From assembly GCA_022496205.1 (NCBI GenBank), contig WTXD01000008.1:496001-560000 (forward strand): a stretch of DNA of 64,000 bases. Direction: 5' to 3'. A model generated the notes under the pieces. That model saw only the letters and a program-made list of their open reading frames with translations, was not told where the DNA came from and ran no database searches. This document shows, piece after piece, positions 38,672 to 52,884 of the stretch. How positions within the stretch are numbered: the first letter of the stretch is position 1; each line of letters begins with the position of its first letter. A program made the position numbers and the translations under genes. The DNA is from Gloeopeniophorella convolvens (taxonomy: Eukaryota > Basidiomycota > Agaricomycetes > Russulales).

Positions 38672-39496
38672 GCCACAGGGTGGAGCTGAGTGCCCTGGAC
38701 AAGCACCATGAGCCTTGGAGTTAAAATATGCCAGCAGTGCAGGCCGCCGCTCGTGCCGAGATGCAACCGATGACATATGGTTTCCAGCTTCTCAGAGTTC
38801 TGAAGCATGGGGGTTAGTCCAGGTGATCGCAGGTGATCGCACGCATAAGTTCGCTATCCGAAGCGTGCTACCGAGAGCACTGGCAACCAAATCTGGCAAC
38901 TCTCTGACGAAATTAACATAGGTTGGGCCTTCCAGACAACTTCCAGAGGCGCAAGCACCCTCGAGTTATGAGCCTGGACTCTGGCTCCCTCAGTCCCTAC
39001 GATCAACGGCTAGTATGACTTACCTCTGATAATCAAACCAAGGTAAGAAAATTCATTGGCGCGGGAGAACGGAAGATCGGCCATTATAGCGTCGCAACTC
39101 CAAGAACCTGCTTCTACATGGCCGACGTGGGGCCGTGCGGAGCTGCCCTTCCGCGACCGCGACCGCGTTAGGCCAAGTGTAATATGTATTGAAGTAGGGG
39201 CTACTAGTAGGTAGCCGTATGCGAGTACGGGAGGGCGGATCGGCAGCTCTGCTAGCGGGCCGTAGCCGCGCGCGCTGTCCTCCATTCCTCACGACTTTCG
39301 TCCGATCTAGGCAATCCCATTGAGATTAGACGCACCTGCGATGGTGACGTTGAAAGATTCCGTTTGCAGCGCACGCGAGCCAAGACCAACGCGAGCGCTC
39401 ACCGAGTAAAAGTCAAAGCTTGCTTTCTATTTCATTCTGCGTACAACATGCTCTAGGTTATTCTGTCTCGTGAAATATCGGGAGTTCTATCGCCAT
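38672..39496. other. Intergenic region upstream of secreted chitinase
   Basis: About 825 bp between two minus-strand genes. It holds the chitinase promoter, with a perfect 10-bp tandem duplication at 38821-38840, and the 3' UTR of the NADH pyrophosphatase gene. The open frame at 39010-39292 has biased Arg/Ser/Pro composition and no motif. Confidence 0.4.
38821..38840. repeat. Tandem 10-bp repeat AGGTGATCGC x2
   Basis: Two perfect adjacent copies of AGGTGATCGC lie 150-170 bp upstream of the chitinase start codon, a plausible position for a paired regulator site. No known factor is assigned. Confidence 0.5.
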
Positions 39497-41141
<1,645 letters not shown>

Positions 41142-42330
41142 TGATCGGAGGGATGGCTCGAGTTTTGTGTGATGAAAGTGAGAAGATCGACGACGTTTTA
41201 TCCAACGCCGCTCATGCTCGGAAGTGGAGAGCAAACATCCTGGATTCCCTGGTTGATCACTCAGCCGATGTTGTCAGCGTGTGCGCCCGAGAGTGGCCGA
41301 GAGGAATCCCGGGAAGGTTGTTTTGATTGGGCGGATCAGAATTGAATGGGCATAGCGGCGGGCCGGATAGGGTCCCATGCACCATCCCCGCAGCTTCGCC
41401 AGGGCAACTTCAGCTGCACACTCGGTCCATTTTGGTGCCTCCTCCTGTCGTACCCGCGCTGTATACCCGAGCAATGCTCTTCCGACCACTTCCCTCGCGC
41501 TTCGGGTTGGAATTGCATCCGGTCGCTAGGCGCTTGGAGCTGGTCGCCTGCCATGCGTCCACCCTCGCTTCGCATTGTTGCACCTGCGGTGCATTGTCCG
41601 ACTGGTTTGGAACAGGCCCAACGCCGGGTAGCGAACTTCCCGTCCGTCCCCAATTCCACCGTGGCATCCGCCGAACCGAACGCTGTATCGTGGGTCACCT
41701 AGCTCTCTCGACGTGGCCAACAAAGGAGCTGGTACAGTGTGGAGGACACCTCTACATGTGAAGTACGCTGACGGGGGCCTTCCATTTTGAACGGAGGACA
41801 CTCCGACCTTTACCTCACTGGAATCGTCAGATCCCTGGCTCAGGTGCCTTTGCATCAATGCCCCCTCTGAGCCAGTCTGCAGGTTCATCTGCGGCACGCA
41901 TCCCCCGTGGACGCCATGGTCTCAGTTCTGGTCTTGTTCCCTGGCCGCATTGTCATGTCATAAATACTCGGCCTCATTGCACTTCACTGCCCCATTCTTC
42001 TTTCATTCGCTCAACCGTTGGATGCATTGGTAAGTTGGAGAAACTCCCTTGACATTTCCTTCTTGGACCTTCTTTCCTTTCAACCTTCCTCTTATGGCAG
42101 AAAACGGACAATTCACCATCGCTCTTATACGGTGCCATAAATTTCTGGATCCGTGTGTGTGACATCTCCCATGGGACATGATCCTTTCGCCTCACCTCCG
42201 AAACGTCGTCCTTATAAGCAGACTGAAGCAATGTGCACTGGGCATCTGTGACGACCCTCTATGACACGGTGAAGCGCCTCCTCTTATCATCGCTGCTCTC
42301 AACGCTGACGGGTCCATCACTTCGCTGCAG
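41142..42330. other. Intergenic region with uncertain exons
   Basis: About 1.19 kb downstream of the divergent NPY1 start. Overlapping GC-rich open frames on both strands (41327-41897) show no motif and look like composition artefacts. A TATA-like CATAAATA lies near 41958. At 42022 there is an ATG followed by a textbook GTAAGT donor, and a pyrimidine-rich acceptor TTATGGCAG ends near 42100, so a spliced 5' leader or small gene may start here. I could not build a consistent reading frame across it. Confidence 0.3.
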
Positions 42331-42558
42331 ATGGCCTTTGAACCTCCCTCACCCTCGCCCACTAAGAAGGCACCCCGATCGCCGTGGCTGGGGCGAAACA
42401 ACCAACCACCAGACACCACTCCCGCGCAGGCTATTGCTGAGGCCTGGCTACGAGAAACAAATGAGAACCAGGAGAGATGGAGGGAAGCCGACGCGAAGTT
42501 AAAGGACCTGTTCAGGCCAAGCCCACAGGTTTCGCTTGGGAGGAAAGCAAAGATGTAG
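42331..42558 (+). CDS. Small hypothetical protein, possibly a terminal exon
   Basis: A 75-codon frame, MAFEPPSPSPTKKAPRSPW..., with Pro/Ser/Lys-rich start and a helical, charged end (AWLRETNENQERWREADAKL). The frame stays open upstream for 14 or more codons (LIIAALNADGSITSLQ) until a stop near 42260, so it may be the last exon of a spliced gene starting between 42022 and 42180. I do not recognise the family. It lies 186 bp before the mitochondrial carrier start. A real product is plausible but unproven. Confidence 0.4.
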   Translation: MAFEPPSPSPTKKAPRSPWLGRNNQPPDTTPAQAIAEAWLRETNENQERWREADAKLKDLFRPSPQVSLGRKAKM

Positions 42559-42744
42559 TAGGCTGGGTTTCGCCATGACCAAGTCGCCGCTTTTCTCGAG
42601 ATCTACACTATCTTATCTTATCTACACGCACTCTAAATTTGAGCTTCCGAGTCACAATTGGTTGGTTCGCTTGTCCACGCTAAAGTTGCTCACCTGTCCG
42701 ACCACGTTTGTTGGTGCCAACACGTCTCATTCCCCTTCACCAAC

Positions 42745-43973
42745 ATGTCGCAAACAGCCAAAGATCTCACAGCAGGGACGGCAGGAGGCATTGCCCAGGT
42801 CATTACTCTATGGTACCGGGCGTGTTCGTCTCATTGAAGGCCGTTTCACAACACCAGGTCTTGGTCGGCCAGCCGTTTGACATCGTCAAAGTGGTATGGC
42901 ATCCCCACTGAATTGATGTTTCCGTGCGCCTCACCGTTTCCACGCAGCGTATGCAAACGTCAGCAAAAGGAACGTACAGTGGCATGCTTGATTGTGCAGG
43001 TGGAATCCTGAAGAACGAGGGTCCCCTCGCCTTCTACAAGGTTGATTCTCCATTGCGTTTCGCCGGACGGCTCCCCTGACGTACGTAAAACAGGGTACTC
43101 TGACGCCGCTGTTAGGCATCGGAGCCTGTGTTTCCATACAATTTGGCGTACTCGAGTACACCAAGCGGTACTTTTCAGCTCAAAACGCCCGAGAAGGACA
43201 GGACGCTGCTGAGAGTGCACGACTGAGCAGCTCGCAGCTGATCATCGCGGGTGCGCTGGCAGGTCTGGGCAATGGCTTCGTGTCTGGGCCGGTCGAACAC
43301 ATTCGGATACGTGCGTCGCACTGCCATGCACGAGGATTCTCTGTCACTGAGCCACCGAACGCAGGTCTTCAAACTCAGTCGAACACGAACCCCACTTATC
43401 GCGGTCCGCTCGACGCAATAAAGAAGATCGCATCGAACTACGGAATTAAGGGGATCTACAAAGGTCAAAATGTCACATTTTTGCGTGAGGCAACGGGCTA
43501 CGGAGTGTACTTTTGGGCATATGAAAAACTGGTGCAACGTGAAATCGCGCAAAAAGGCATCCGCCGAGAACAGATCAGTGCCGGCAGCGCGGTCTTGTAT
43601 GGTGCAGCAGCAGGTTATGCGGTGAGTCTTCACTGTTGGCATTAGGACTATCTCTAACCTCAGCTTGAACCACAAGCTTTGGGCCGTAATATACCCCATA
43701 GACATGATCAAATCACGGATGCAGACGGATGGGTTTTCCCCGGCTGATGGACAGAAGTATCGGTCTACTCTACACTGCGTCCGCACAGTGTGGAGGACCG
43801 AAGGAATCGGTGCATTTACGAGAGGACTAGGCCCCACGTTGATTCGGTGTGTTGGGCACGATTTAACCTCGTTTTGATAAAGACTAACTGTCCTGTTTCA
43901 CAGCTCTCCATTCGCTAATGGGGCAACATTCCTGGGCTTCGAGATGGCAAACCGCTTGCTGAACTCCATCTGA
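42745..43973 (+). CDS. Mitochondrial carrier, YMC1 type (SLC25)
   Basis: Inner-membrane solute carrier with three tandem repeats of about 100 residues. The start MSQTAKDLTAGTAGGIAQ (42745) is followed by signature 1, GQPFDIVKVRMQT. Then come GPLAFYKGTLTPLLGIGAC, signature 2, GPVEHIRIRLQTQ, then GIYKGQNVTFLREATGYG, and signature 3, YPIDMIKSRMQTDG. It ends FEMANRLLNSI at 43973. The second-repeat PVEHIR in place of the usual P-D motif, together with the GTLTPLLGIGACVS segment, points to the Ymc1/Ymc2 and amino-acid/carnitine branch of the family. The transported substrate cannot be fixed from sequence. About six short introns; total length about 300 residues, normal for the family. Confidence 0.92.
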
Positions 43974-44451
43974 TTCTAGGGTTGAGGCAGCATCTGGCAA
44001 CAACGTGCACTGTAATGCCGCGTGTTAGCCATGCAGACATTTAGATTGCGCCTGCGGAAGGCTATGACGTGCCATGTTTCCGGGCGCTGATAGATGGATC
44101 TAAGTATTCTAACTACATAACTAGTCTTCTCAACAAGAATAGACTTATAGTTACTCATCTGACGGCTGCACGGCGATACAGTACATGTGAGAATGCAATG
44201 ACGGGCGTGTTTTCCACGTTGCTCGCGCTTCGCAACGTGCCCCGTTGCTGCTCAGGTGGCAAAGTTGCGGCAAAGTCCCTAAAACGCCGGGCCACAGCAC
44301 CGGCCCGAGTTGGCGTCACGATCCGTCACGTAACCTCCGTCACACTGCATCAATTTGTAGCAGCGTTTCGACGGTCAAAGTTGCAGTTATCCACCCTCAC
44401 ACCTTCGAGGCCAAAATCTTCGGCGATCTACGCACCAAAGGGAGGCCAAAA
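43974..44451. other. Intergenic region upstream of TSR1
   Basis: A 478-bp stretch between two plus-strand genes. Open frames at 44069-44455 and 44245-44559 overlap the TSR1 start in other frames and lack motifs. It probably contains the carrier 3' UTR and the TSR1 promoter. Confidence 0.45.
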
Positions 44452-47367
44452 ATGACTGAGGCATTCCATCACAGATCTACGCTCAAGCAGGTATGCTTCG
44501 ACTCGGCAGTGTGGATGAAGATCGGTGTTTACCTTGCCTGTTTCTCCACAGACGAATAAGCCATTCAAGTCCAGGCATGCGACAAAAGCTTCATTAAAAG
44601 AGCAGGCAAAAGGTGAGCCTTTTGTTTCGGTGCCACCGACTCGCGCACCATTCGCGCTGAGCGCCCCCGATGCCGATGTTAAAATCAGGCGCTTATTCGC
44701 GATTAGCAGCTCTTACGGCCTAGTGCATTGACCACCCTTCGTAGGCCGTATCTCTCGGCAAAATGCAAAAACGGCGCATTCATCCGACGCTGTTGCTCAA
44801 TCTAAACTAAATCGAAGAAACAATGCGAAGCAGATTCAGCTCCAGAAACGACAAACTCTCGTCGCGGCCACTCGTGTCTTCAGTGGCGTCGACGGCGCGC
44901 CCAGAATTGTCGCCATCATTCCTCTATGCGAGGACGTGGATTCGCGTGCTGTTGCATCTACCCTTGCGGGCTCCCTCATGCTTCCTGCCCAGGACGACTC
45001 GGAGACCGTCTGGAAAATCAAGTTCGTTGATCGTATTCCTCGACTGTGACTGTGTCCTGATTACCTTGCACCGAAGGGTGGAACGATTCAAAACCTCTCT
45101 TCAGTTCATACAGCTGGCTTATGGGGACTTCTATGGTGCTCTTGATGCTTGTAAAGTAGCTGACTACGTTGCCTTCGTTCTTTCTCCTTCCGTCGAAGTG
45201 GGAGCCTGGGGCGAGACTATTCTACGGACCCTCCAGACGCAAGGACTTCCTGATGTGGTGTCTGTAATCGCGCCTGGGCATCACATGGACTCGAAGTCCC
45301 GTTCTGGCATCTCGAAATCTCTCCTCTCTTTCATGCAATACTTCTTCCCGGAGCAATCGAAAGTCTTTGATCTGAATTCAGTCTCAGAGCAACTGAGCGC
45401 GGTCAGAGTGCTGTCGGAAGGAAAGCCACGTGATATCCGCTGGAGACAAGGCCGGTCCTGGGTTCTGGGTGAGACCGTGGACTGGGCAGATGGAAATCTC
45501 GCAGTCACGGGCGTAGTGCGAGGGGCCCAGCTGTCCGCCAATCGCCTGGTTCATATACCGAATTTCGGCGATTTCCAAGTTTCCAAAGTGCGTTACTCCG
45601 TACGCCATTGTTCTCTCTATTGAGCGGTCTTCTAGATCACCTCTACTTCTATCACACGGGATGCAGGGGCGGACTCCGCCGACATGGCAGTAGAGCCATC
45701 TGTCCTGCAAGAGCCTGATTCCGAAGACGCGGACTCCCTTGTCTCCAGTAATGACCCAGACGACATGGCCAATGAGCAGACGTGGCCTACAGAGGAAGAG
45801 ATGCAAGATGCGTCTGGACAGATCAATGGCGAAGATGTGCAAGTTCCGGAAGCGAACTCTGGCACCACGCCACGCGCCGTCAAGCGAATTCCCAAGGGAA
45901 TGAGTGAATATCAGGCCGCATGGATTATCGATGAAGACGACGAGGGTGAGGGTGAAGGTGCCGACTCCGCTAATGGGGGTGGTCAGGATGAAGACGCAGA
46001 GGAGATGGTCGAGATCCCTGTCCATCCGGAAAATGACATGGACACTGCAGACGGTGGGAAAGACGATGCATTCCAAGACCTGGAGGAGGACGAAGAGGGC
46101 AGACAGTAAGTTTCAGCGTCCGTGTGCAGTGCCTTTCTCACTCAAGGCAAAGGTTAGAGAGCTGGCGAGGGCGGCAAAGAGAAGAGCGAGATGACCGGGA
46201 GTTTCCTGATGAAGTCGACACGCCCAAAGACGTACCAGCACGGACTAGGTTCCAGCGTTTCCGCGGGATGCAGTCTTTCCGCACAAGCCCATGGGACCCT
46301 TACGAGAACCTGCCTCGAGACTATGCCCGGATCTTCCAATTCGAGGACTTCAAGCGAACAGAACGGGCGGTGCGCCGCCGCGCTGACGAAGAAGGCGCTG
46401 GACTGCCAGTCAGTCCCACATGCACTGGGCGTAGCATGCCAGCTGATTACTTCTTATGCTAGGTTGGGACAAGAGTAACGGTCTATCTCAAAGACGTTCC
46501 TAAGGAAGCTTCCGAGCAAAAGCCTGGACGCCCATTCACTATCTTCAGCCTTCTGCAGCACGAGCACAAGAAGTCAGTTGTCCACTTCGCCGTGCAAAGG
46601 AACACAGAGTACGAAGACTCTGTGCGTTCCAAAGTCAGTCTTCGGTCTTCTGCCTCGGCTCCAGGCAACATTTAACACCCTCTAGGACCCTCTTATCCTA
46701 TGCGTCGGACCTCGACGGTTCCGGGTGAATCCCGTGTATAGCCAATACACCAAGGGCGGCTCCAAGGGCGTCAACAATGTGCACAGATTTGAGCGCTACC
46801 TACGGCACGGAGACACTCATGTGGCCACCGTCTACGGGCCGATCTTATTCGGCAATCAGCCCTGCGCTTTGTTGAAAGAAAGTGCAAATCCAAACGGTAG
46901 GACCTTGTCGTATCTACGGCGCAGCTCGTTGATCCGATGTCTCAAGCTCCGTCTCTTGTCGCGATGGGCTCCTTGCTCAGCCCGGATCCGACTCGGATAG
47001 TCGCTAAGCGCATTATCTTGTCGGGCCATCCCTTCAAAGTTCACAAGAAGACCGCAACCGTTCGGTACATGTTCTTCAACCCAGGTGCGTCACATGTCCG
47101 TCGGCCGGGTTTGACAGACGCGTTAAACTACGTTCAGAGGACGTGTTGTACTACAAGCCCATCCAATTGTACACCAAACATGGGCGGACTGGCCATATCC
47201 GGGAGTCGCTCGGAACTCACGGGTACTTCAAAGCGCATTTCGACGCGCCGATAACGCAAATGGACACCGTGTGCATGTCCTTGTACAAACGGGTGTACCC
47301 AAAATGGAGCGAACCATACGTGGAAGCCGCGGGCAGTCCCCGGAACCCGGATGCAATGGAGGAATGA
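44452..47367 (+). CDS. TSR1: Ribosome biogenesis factor TSR1 (40S assembly)
   Basis: Cytoplasmic/nuclear late 40S assembly factor, structurally like a translational GTPase but without nucleotide binding. The start [13 protein letters not shown] (44452) joins [21 protein letters not shown], the conserved AARP2CN-type N-terminus. Next is [18 protein letters not shown], then [34 protein letters not shown], and [24 protein letters not shown] long acidic insert (45680-46110) is followed by [46 protein letters not shown], and a C-terminal domain with [23 protein letters not shown] and [23 protein letters not shown]. The stop is at 47365-47367. The usual P-loop is absent, as expected for Tsr1. About nine introns. 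Confidence 0.95.
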
Positions 47368-47888
47368 AGACTAAGTTTGGTAGCACTACCCGCTTTGTAC
47401 AATTGTTTCCAGTACATTGAACGTCGCGTGCTGCTCGGTGAGCGCTCGAGATCCGCAGATGTCGCACCGTCAGACGTTCACCACCGTGTCCTCAGTCCAT
47501 TGGCATTTTTCCCTCGCCCCCACGTTCACCGGTAAACTGTCCAAGCATGAACCTTGAAGCTTGACATATCCTCCGCCCATTTTCATCACCCTGAGAAAAC
47601 GTAGCCGGATTGTCACCTAGTGACAAATGATTGCCTGGAGAAACATCGGCGAATACACAGCAGCGGCGATCTGTTGAACAGGTACCCGATGTTGACTCGC
47701 ATTGTCAACCGAGGCTCCGTGGACGGTGTTGGACGCTCACCGCAAAGCCCACAACACCACGATCGTGTCTGGAGCTTTCTTTCCCGTGCACGTTGTGGGG
47801 TGTTTCTTTTGTATTGCGAGGGTCCGTATATTATCGTTGCAGTAGTTGATAGAATGTAAGTCAGACAGTGTCCATTGTCACAAGCAAG
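47368..47888. other. Convergent intergenic region, TSR1 / CLC
   Basis: A 521-bp stretch between two converging 3' ends. The short plus-strand frames at 47620-47859 overlap each other and have no motif. Probably 3' UTRs only. Confidence 0.45.
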
Positions 47889-50800
47889 TCATCGTCGCAG
47901 CCGCCGGGATGCGCGGCTATACCACGCGTTAAATGAGCTTCGCACATCTGCGATCCACGTCCATATCTCTTCCAAGACACCGTCCACGGCCCCGCGATTA
48001 CCCCAGGCGACCATGGGGCTATTGAGTTGCTCATGTGGCTTCAGATGTAAGACATCTTTGACAGTCGTGAGACCGACGAGGGACCCGAAGTCTTCCACGA
48101 GAATGACGCGCGGACTAGAACAGTGGACGTAAAACCTGGGGTCAATGCCAAAGATAAGCTTGGTTTACGTACCCCATTCGTTTGAACAGCTGCATGACAA
48201 TCTCGAGAGGTAGCTTAGATGACACTGTGAGTGGTGTCTGGTGCAAAGTGAGCACAACACGAGGCGCGCATCTATTTGTATGGCATACCTGATTCACCCA
48301 CGGCCACAGCTTGAGGACCCCAGAAGTGGCCACAGAATGGAGTACATGCGCAGCCAAGTCTTCATCGCTGCCGAGTGAGGTCCACCCTGCCTCGGGTTGC
48401 TCCGATGGCTCTGGAGTGAAGGTGCATAGCGTGTCTGGTGGCAGATCACGGATCTGCTTGGCTTGCTCTGAAAACTGGATTAGCAGTCACGTTGCAAACG
48501 TCGCCATCTAAAGAGAGAGGCCGTACCAATGGCGTAGCGTAGCTGGTGTGTCGATATGTACCCTGCCAGCGTCCTGGTCTCATCATCGACGACGACTGGG
48601 AATCCTTTGACCTTCGCGGTGTCCATGTAGCCCTCTGCACACGTTGTAGCAACGTATCTCACAGTACAGGCAAGTCACGTACCAATTTCATGTAGCGTCA
48701 TTCCTGTCGCCTTCAGGGTATACATGTCTCTCCGCATTACACGCGATACTGCAACTCTCAGTTGACGTGCTGCTTGGAGAGAATGAGCACCCACCTGGTG
48801 CATCATACACGTGGTCGTCTTTCTCCAAGAATGGGTACCCGTTGAACCGGATGGCCTCATCTGCTATTCCTCTCACTCCCAGGACGTCTCCGACTGCCTT
48901 GGTCACCAGCAGTACGATCTTCGGGATGCCAGTCAGGCAAGTGGACATCGACAGGTCGATAGTAATAGCATACCATAGTTGGTAGAATATACGTCAGCGC
49001 GCCAGTGAGCTCGAACATGATGACAACGACGGACACGGTGATTCGCATGACACCGCTAGTACCCAGGCAACGTGAGAAGTACGCATGATGCAGAGCGTAT
49101 GATACCATACCTTAGCGCGGCAGCAGCACCTAGGAAAGCATACGTCCCAGGGGTGATGCACGGAACATCAGGTTGACAAACAGCGAATATGCCAGAGGTC
49201 GGGTATGCGCTGGGGGTGTGTGACTCAGTGCCTCTTTTGGCGAGGTGAGACCCACATACCGATATAGTGCCTTCACGATGATGCCCACCATGCGTCCGAA
49301 AGTCGCCCCAACGGCCATGGAAGGCACAAAGATTCCGGCAGGAACCTTACACCCGTACGAGATGATGACAAGTATCATCCGAATGAAAGTCGCCAGGATC
49401 AGTGAATTCACCATCTGCCACTGCGTAGACGTCCTGATGAGGATATCGCTATTGTCAGACACGCACCCAAGTCAGCAGGCAGAACTTACTGGCAAAGGTG
49501 TTCAAAGTCGCCTCCATCTTCGCATTCGCGGAAGAGTATAGCCATGCCCTCAGTCATATCAATTCGCAAGAACCGATTGAAGTATCCAATCATGGCTGTG
49601 ATGGTGGCGAGGGTGACAGCTTCGGCGACGCCGTGGTTCGCAAGGTGCTTCCGGCGGAACTTCGCTACCTGCATGTTGAATTTGATTACGAACGCGCCGT
49701 ATAGTCCCTGAAAATCTTGTCAGCATGGTGTATCACGTACGGAGGATGCTGCAGTACTCCGAATACACCGAGAATGATGAAGAACATGATCTCGAAGAAG
49801 TGCCAGTCACGATCGTAGGTGACCTGGAACAGTACAAGCTTGCCCGTCCGGAAAGGGTTCATCGCCTGAGCAACAGCGAAATTAGTCCGCAGCGCCCACG
49901 CCCGGTTGGGTGACTGACGGATAGCGTGACGGTTGCAACGAGAGCGCAAAGGAAGCTTTTCCACATAGTCTTGATATTGAACGACGAGCTCATTTCCTGG
50001 AGTCCCCATGAAACGCATATTACGCCACATTCTGCGAGATGCGCACCTCTATTGAGAACAAAACTCCGCCGATGGGAGAACCGAAGGCGACTGCCACGCC
50101 TGCAGCACTAGCCGCAGTCAGGATGTCCCTCATTTTACCTTCGCAGAAGACAGGTCAGAGAGGATGTCCACGCTGCAGCCAAGCAGGAGGCTCACTCTGG
50201 CTGCGAGAGAATCTGTTGAATCTACCAGCAACGAGATTCCCAATTGTACATGCAACATGCACAGACGGGCCTTCCTTCCCTACTGAGAGCCCCGAGGCTA
50301 TCACGAGAGGCTGTTTATTTCAGAATCAAGTTCCGGGCGGGACGATGGTACTCACCAGGGTGAGACTCTTAATGAAGAACGTCCAGAAGCCAAGAAACCC
50401 CTCTATGATGAATCCGGATAAGATACACTTGATCTCAGAGATGCCAGAGCCGGCGGCAGACTTGGCTAGAGAACGGACAAGGTGGGACGCAACGAATGAG
50501 AACGTAGCCTACAGGGCTATAAGCACCTCTCCATGCAAGAAGTAGCATACGCTTACGGCAAACAGCACGTATATGAACCATCGCGCGGGAGTGACGGTGC
50601 TCCATAGATGCCACGAGTCGCACCCGCTCTCCTCGTTGCCCTCGAGCTCCCAGCAGCAGAACTGCTGGTTCAGCCACCACCCGTCCGCGCAGTACCCCAT
50701 CTTGACGTCGGACAACCATTCAGTGATGATCGAGATGACCGCAGCGTTGATTCCAATCCCAGCGCCTGTATGCGAGGACGTTGAGTAGGGCGCATGGGAT

Positions 50801-51083
50801 CCCGGAAGTGTATGTGGTAGGTGCACGCACCAACCAGAGAGACGACAAACCACGACTGCGACGCGACGACGACCTTGCGCATCTGCGAGATCAGCCATGG
50901 GAAGGTTATCTTGCCGTTGGGTCCTCGCCGCGCGGCGTATACGTCCCGGGCTTCGCGCAGTCGTCTGTTGCGCTCGATGATGGAGTCCTCTATCCAGTCT
51001 TGAAGGAGCCGGGTGAGGGCGTGTCGGTCGGGTTTGGGGTAGCAGTACGCACCTATGGTCTTTGCATCCTTGTCCACGGACAT
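47889..51083 (-). CDS. CLC-family chloride channel or Cl-/H+ exchanger
   Basis: Endomembrane CLC protein like yeast Gef1, which balances charge in acidic compartments and supports copper loading of multicopper enzymes. The start chosen is [12 protein letters not shown] (51083), read across an intron; a further 5' exon cannot be excluded. About ten membrane helices follow. Selectivity motifs: [24 protein letters not shown] (with the gating Glu, suggesting exchange), and [17 protein letters not shown]. Two C-terminal CBS domains are visible: [19 protein letters not shown] with [20 protein letters not shown], and [19 protein letters not shown] with [19 protein letters not shown]. It ends SRASRRLRR at 47889. 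The GSGISE form (Ser for Pro) is common in fungal members. More than ten short introns. ATG3 lies directly upstream on the same strand. Confidence 0.92.
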
Positions 51084-51465
51084 GTCAGCGTCGCATGCAG
51101 TGTATAGGACACGCTATGGGCGGCGACAGCGACGGTGCGTTGTGCGGTCGTGCGGTGCGGCGAGTATACTTGCTGAAGCTGTCTCGGCCCGGCCTTGCTC
51201 GTATATGCTCGTATCACGTGCCAGAGCATCTACTGGCAGCGTGCGCTCAGAAGGCTAGTTCGAACTTCGCGTTGCCGAGCTTTGCCACGGAAAGATGTTT
51301 TCCTGAAGCCTGCAGGAAACCATCATCGGCCGAACGGACCTGCGTGACTGAGATCTAGAATAGGAGATAGTGTACAGAATCTGATACATCATAACAAGGC
51401 GACAGTCTTTGCGTCGTTGGTGGTATATACTTCCATTTTCCCTCACATGTACAAGGAAAAAGCAC
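51084..51465. other. Intergenic region, ATG3 3' end / CLC 5' end
   Basis: A 382-bp stretch containing the CLC 5' leader and possibly a short 5' coding exon (an in-frame stretch reads upstream of the chosen ATG to an acceptor-like CCATAG near 51110). I see no independent gene. Confidence 0.4.
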
Positions 51466-52884
51466 TCAGAATGCGGTCGTCGAGTCGACCTCGATCGTCG
51501 GCACGATGGACGCGATGAACTTGAGGAACACGACGAGGTAGAAGTCGACGCGCATGCCCTCGATCTCCTCCTCCTCGCCCGCCGCCGCCTTGTCGTCCTT
51601 GCCCGACCCGCTGGCGCGCCGGAAGAGCCACTTCTTCTTGCTGTCCTTCGGGCCGCCCTTGCGCTGCGCCTTTTGCTCCTCGACAACGCCCGCGTTCATG
51701 CGCTCGATGAGCTTCCGCATCACGCTCGCGTGCTTGCAGGGGTGCACCGAGGCGGCCTGGAGCGACGCCGAATGGGGGAAGGCCTCGATCGTGACGGTCT
51801 TGAAGGCGTGCTCCGCCGTCACGTCCTGGAAGATCTGGTCAGGCACCAATGGTGTCCCGTTCTACGCGCCGTCAGCTGGCGCGTTGCATGCACGCACGTC
51901 CACTTGCCTCGTCATAGCCAAGAAGCCAGATCCTCGGGGTTTGATAGTACTTGTCGTATGTAATCATGACGTCGTACGTCCGCACTGACAGCAGATTTGC
52001 GTTTGAGGGCTCGGCGACGGTGCTACGCGCAAATCAGAACACGAGTATGCGGTGCACCAGAAACGGACGAACGCGGCGTCGTCGGTCTTGCTTGGCGGTG
52101 GCGGGGCCTTGGCGGGGGCAGCAGCTGCATCGTCGCCGTCCTCGAGCTCCTCCTCCATGTCGGGGATGTCGTCCAAGTCAGGTGCATCAGCCAGGGAAAG
52201 GTTGGCCGCTGCCGCAGACACGCCACCGTCGTAATGCGGGCCGTCGAGATCTGGGATATCATCGATGATCCCTGGGTTCGCAGCCGAGTCGGTGTCCGCA
52301 TGGCGCCCTGCATGCGTCTCGACCCATTCGTCCGCGTCAATGCCTGCTGCAGAGCTGTCGCCAAACGAGAGAAGGCGCTCGGCATCCTCGTCGGCGTCCG
52401 TGTAGGCGAGCGACGTTGCGCGACGGAGGCACGGCACGCCGCGCGTGACCATGTACTGCTTGTCCGCCGGCAGGTAGTCGCGGGCCTTGGAAGGGTCACC
52501 GGCCTCCCTTTGCCGAGTGGCAGCGTTAATAGGGGCGTGGGCATGTCCAGAGACTCGTCGCACCATGACCATACAGGGAATTTGTACGCCAAGAAGTCAC
52601 CCGCAGCTACAAACTCCTCTGGCGCAGCAGCCACGCGTAAGAAGCTGCACACAGCGCAATATACTGGAAACGCACCGGGAGTTATGCGGCCGTGCTCCTT
52701 GAACTTGCTCTCTTTCAGGACCTGGGGGCGCCGCAATCAATCACTCCGTTAGATCGGAAGGTAGCATTATCGTACAGGACTTAGATAATCTCTGACAGCC
52801 CAGTATTGTTGCTGTGGCGAGGAGAGTCAGCACGGCGATCCATGGGCCAGTACACAGGGCAGCGCTGACCTGGATTGCGTGCAT
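51466..52884 (-). CDS. ATG3: Autophagy E2-like conjugating enzyme ATG3
   Basis: E2-like enzyme that transfers Atg8 to phosphatidylethanolamine during autophagosome growth. The start MHAIQ (52884) is joined by two introns to [20 protein letters not shown] and [20 protein letters not shown], matching the membrane-sensing N-terminus. Next come [28 protein letters not shown] and [10 protein letters not shown] long acidic, flexible insert (about 52400-52070) corresponds to the E1/E3-binding region. The E2 core has [19 protein letters not shown], and the catalytic Cys lies in [14 protein letters not shown] (about 51760-51720), the family's HPC motif. The C-terminus, [17 protein letters not shown], is conserved. 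An extra basic insert (KKKWLFRR, about 51620) precedes it. I see no clear WxxL Atg8-binding motif, which may lie across an exon boundary. Confidence 0.95.

Noticed and set aside
41327..41897. Overlapping 85-145 codon frames on both strands
   Set aside because: Mutually overlapping, GC-driven, no exon chain and no recognisable family.
52023..52736. 237-codon minus-strand frame as a separate gene
   Set aside because: Its first part is ATG3 sequence; beyond the first introns it runs out of frame with the conserved ATG3 protein and becomes Arg/Pro noise.
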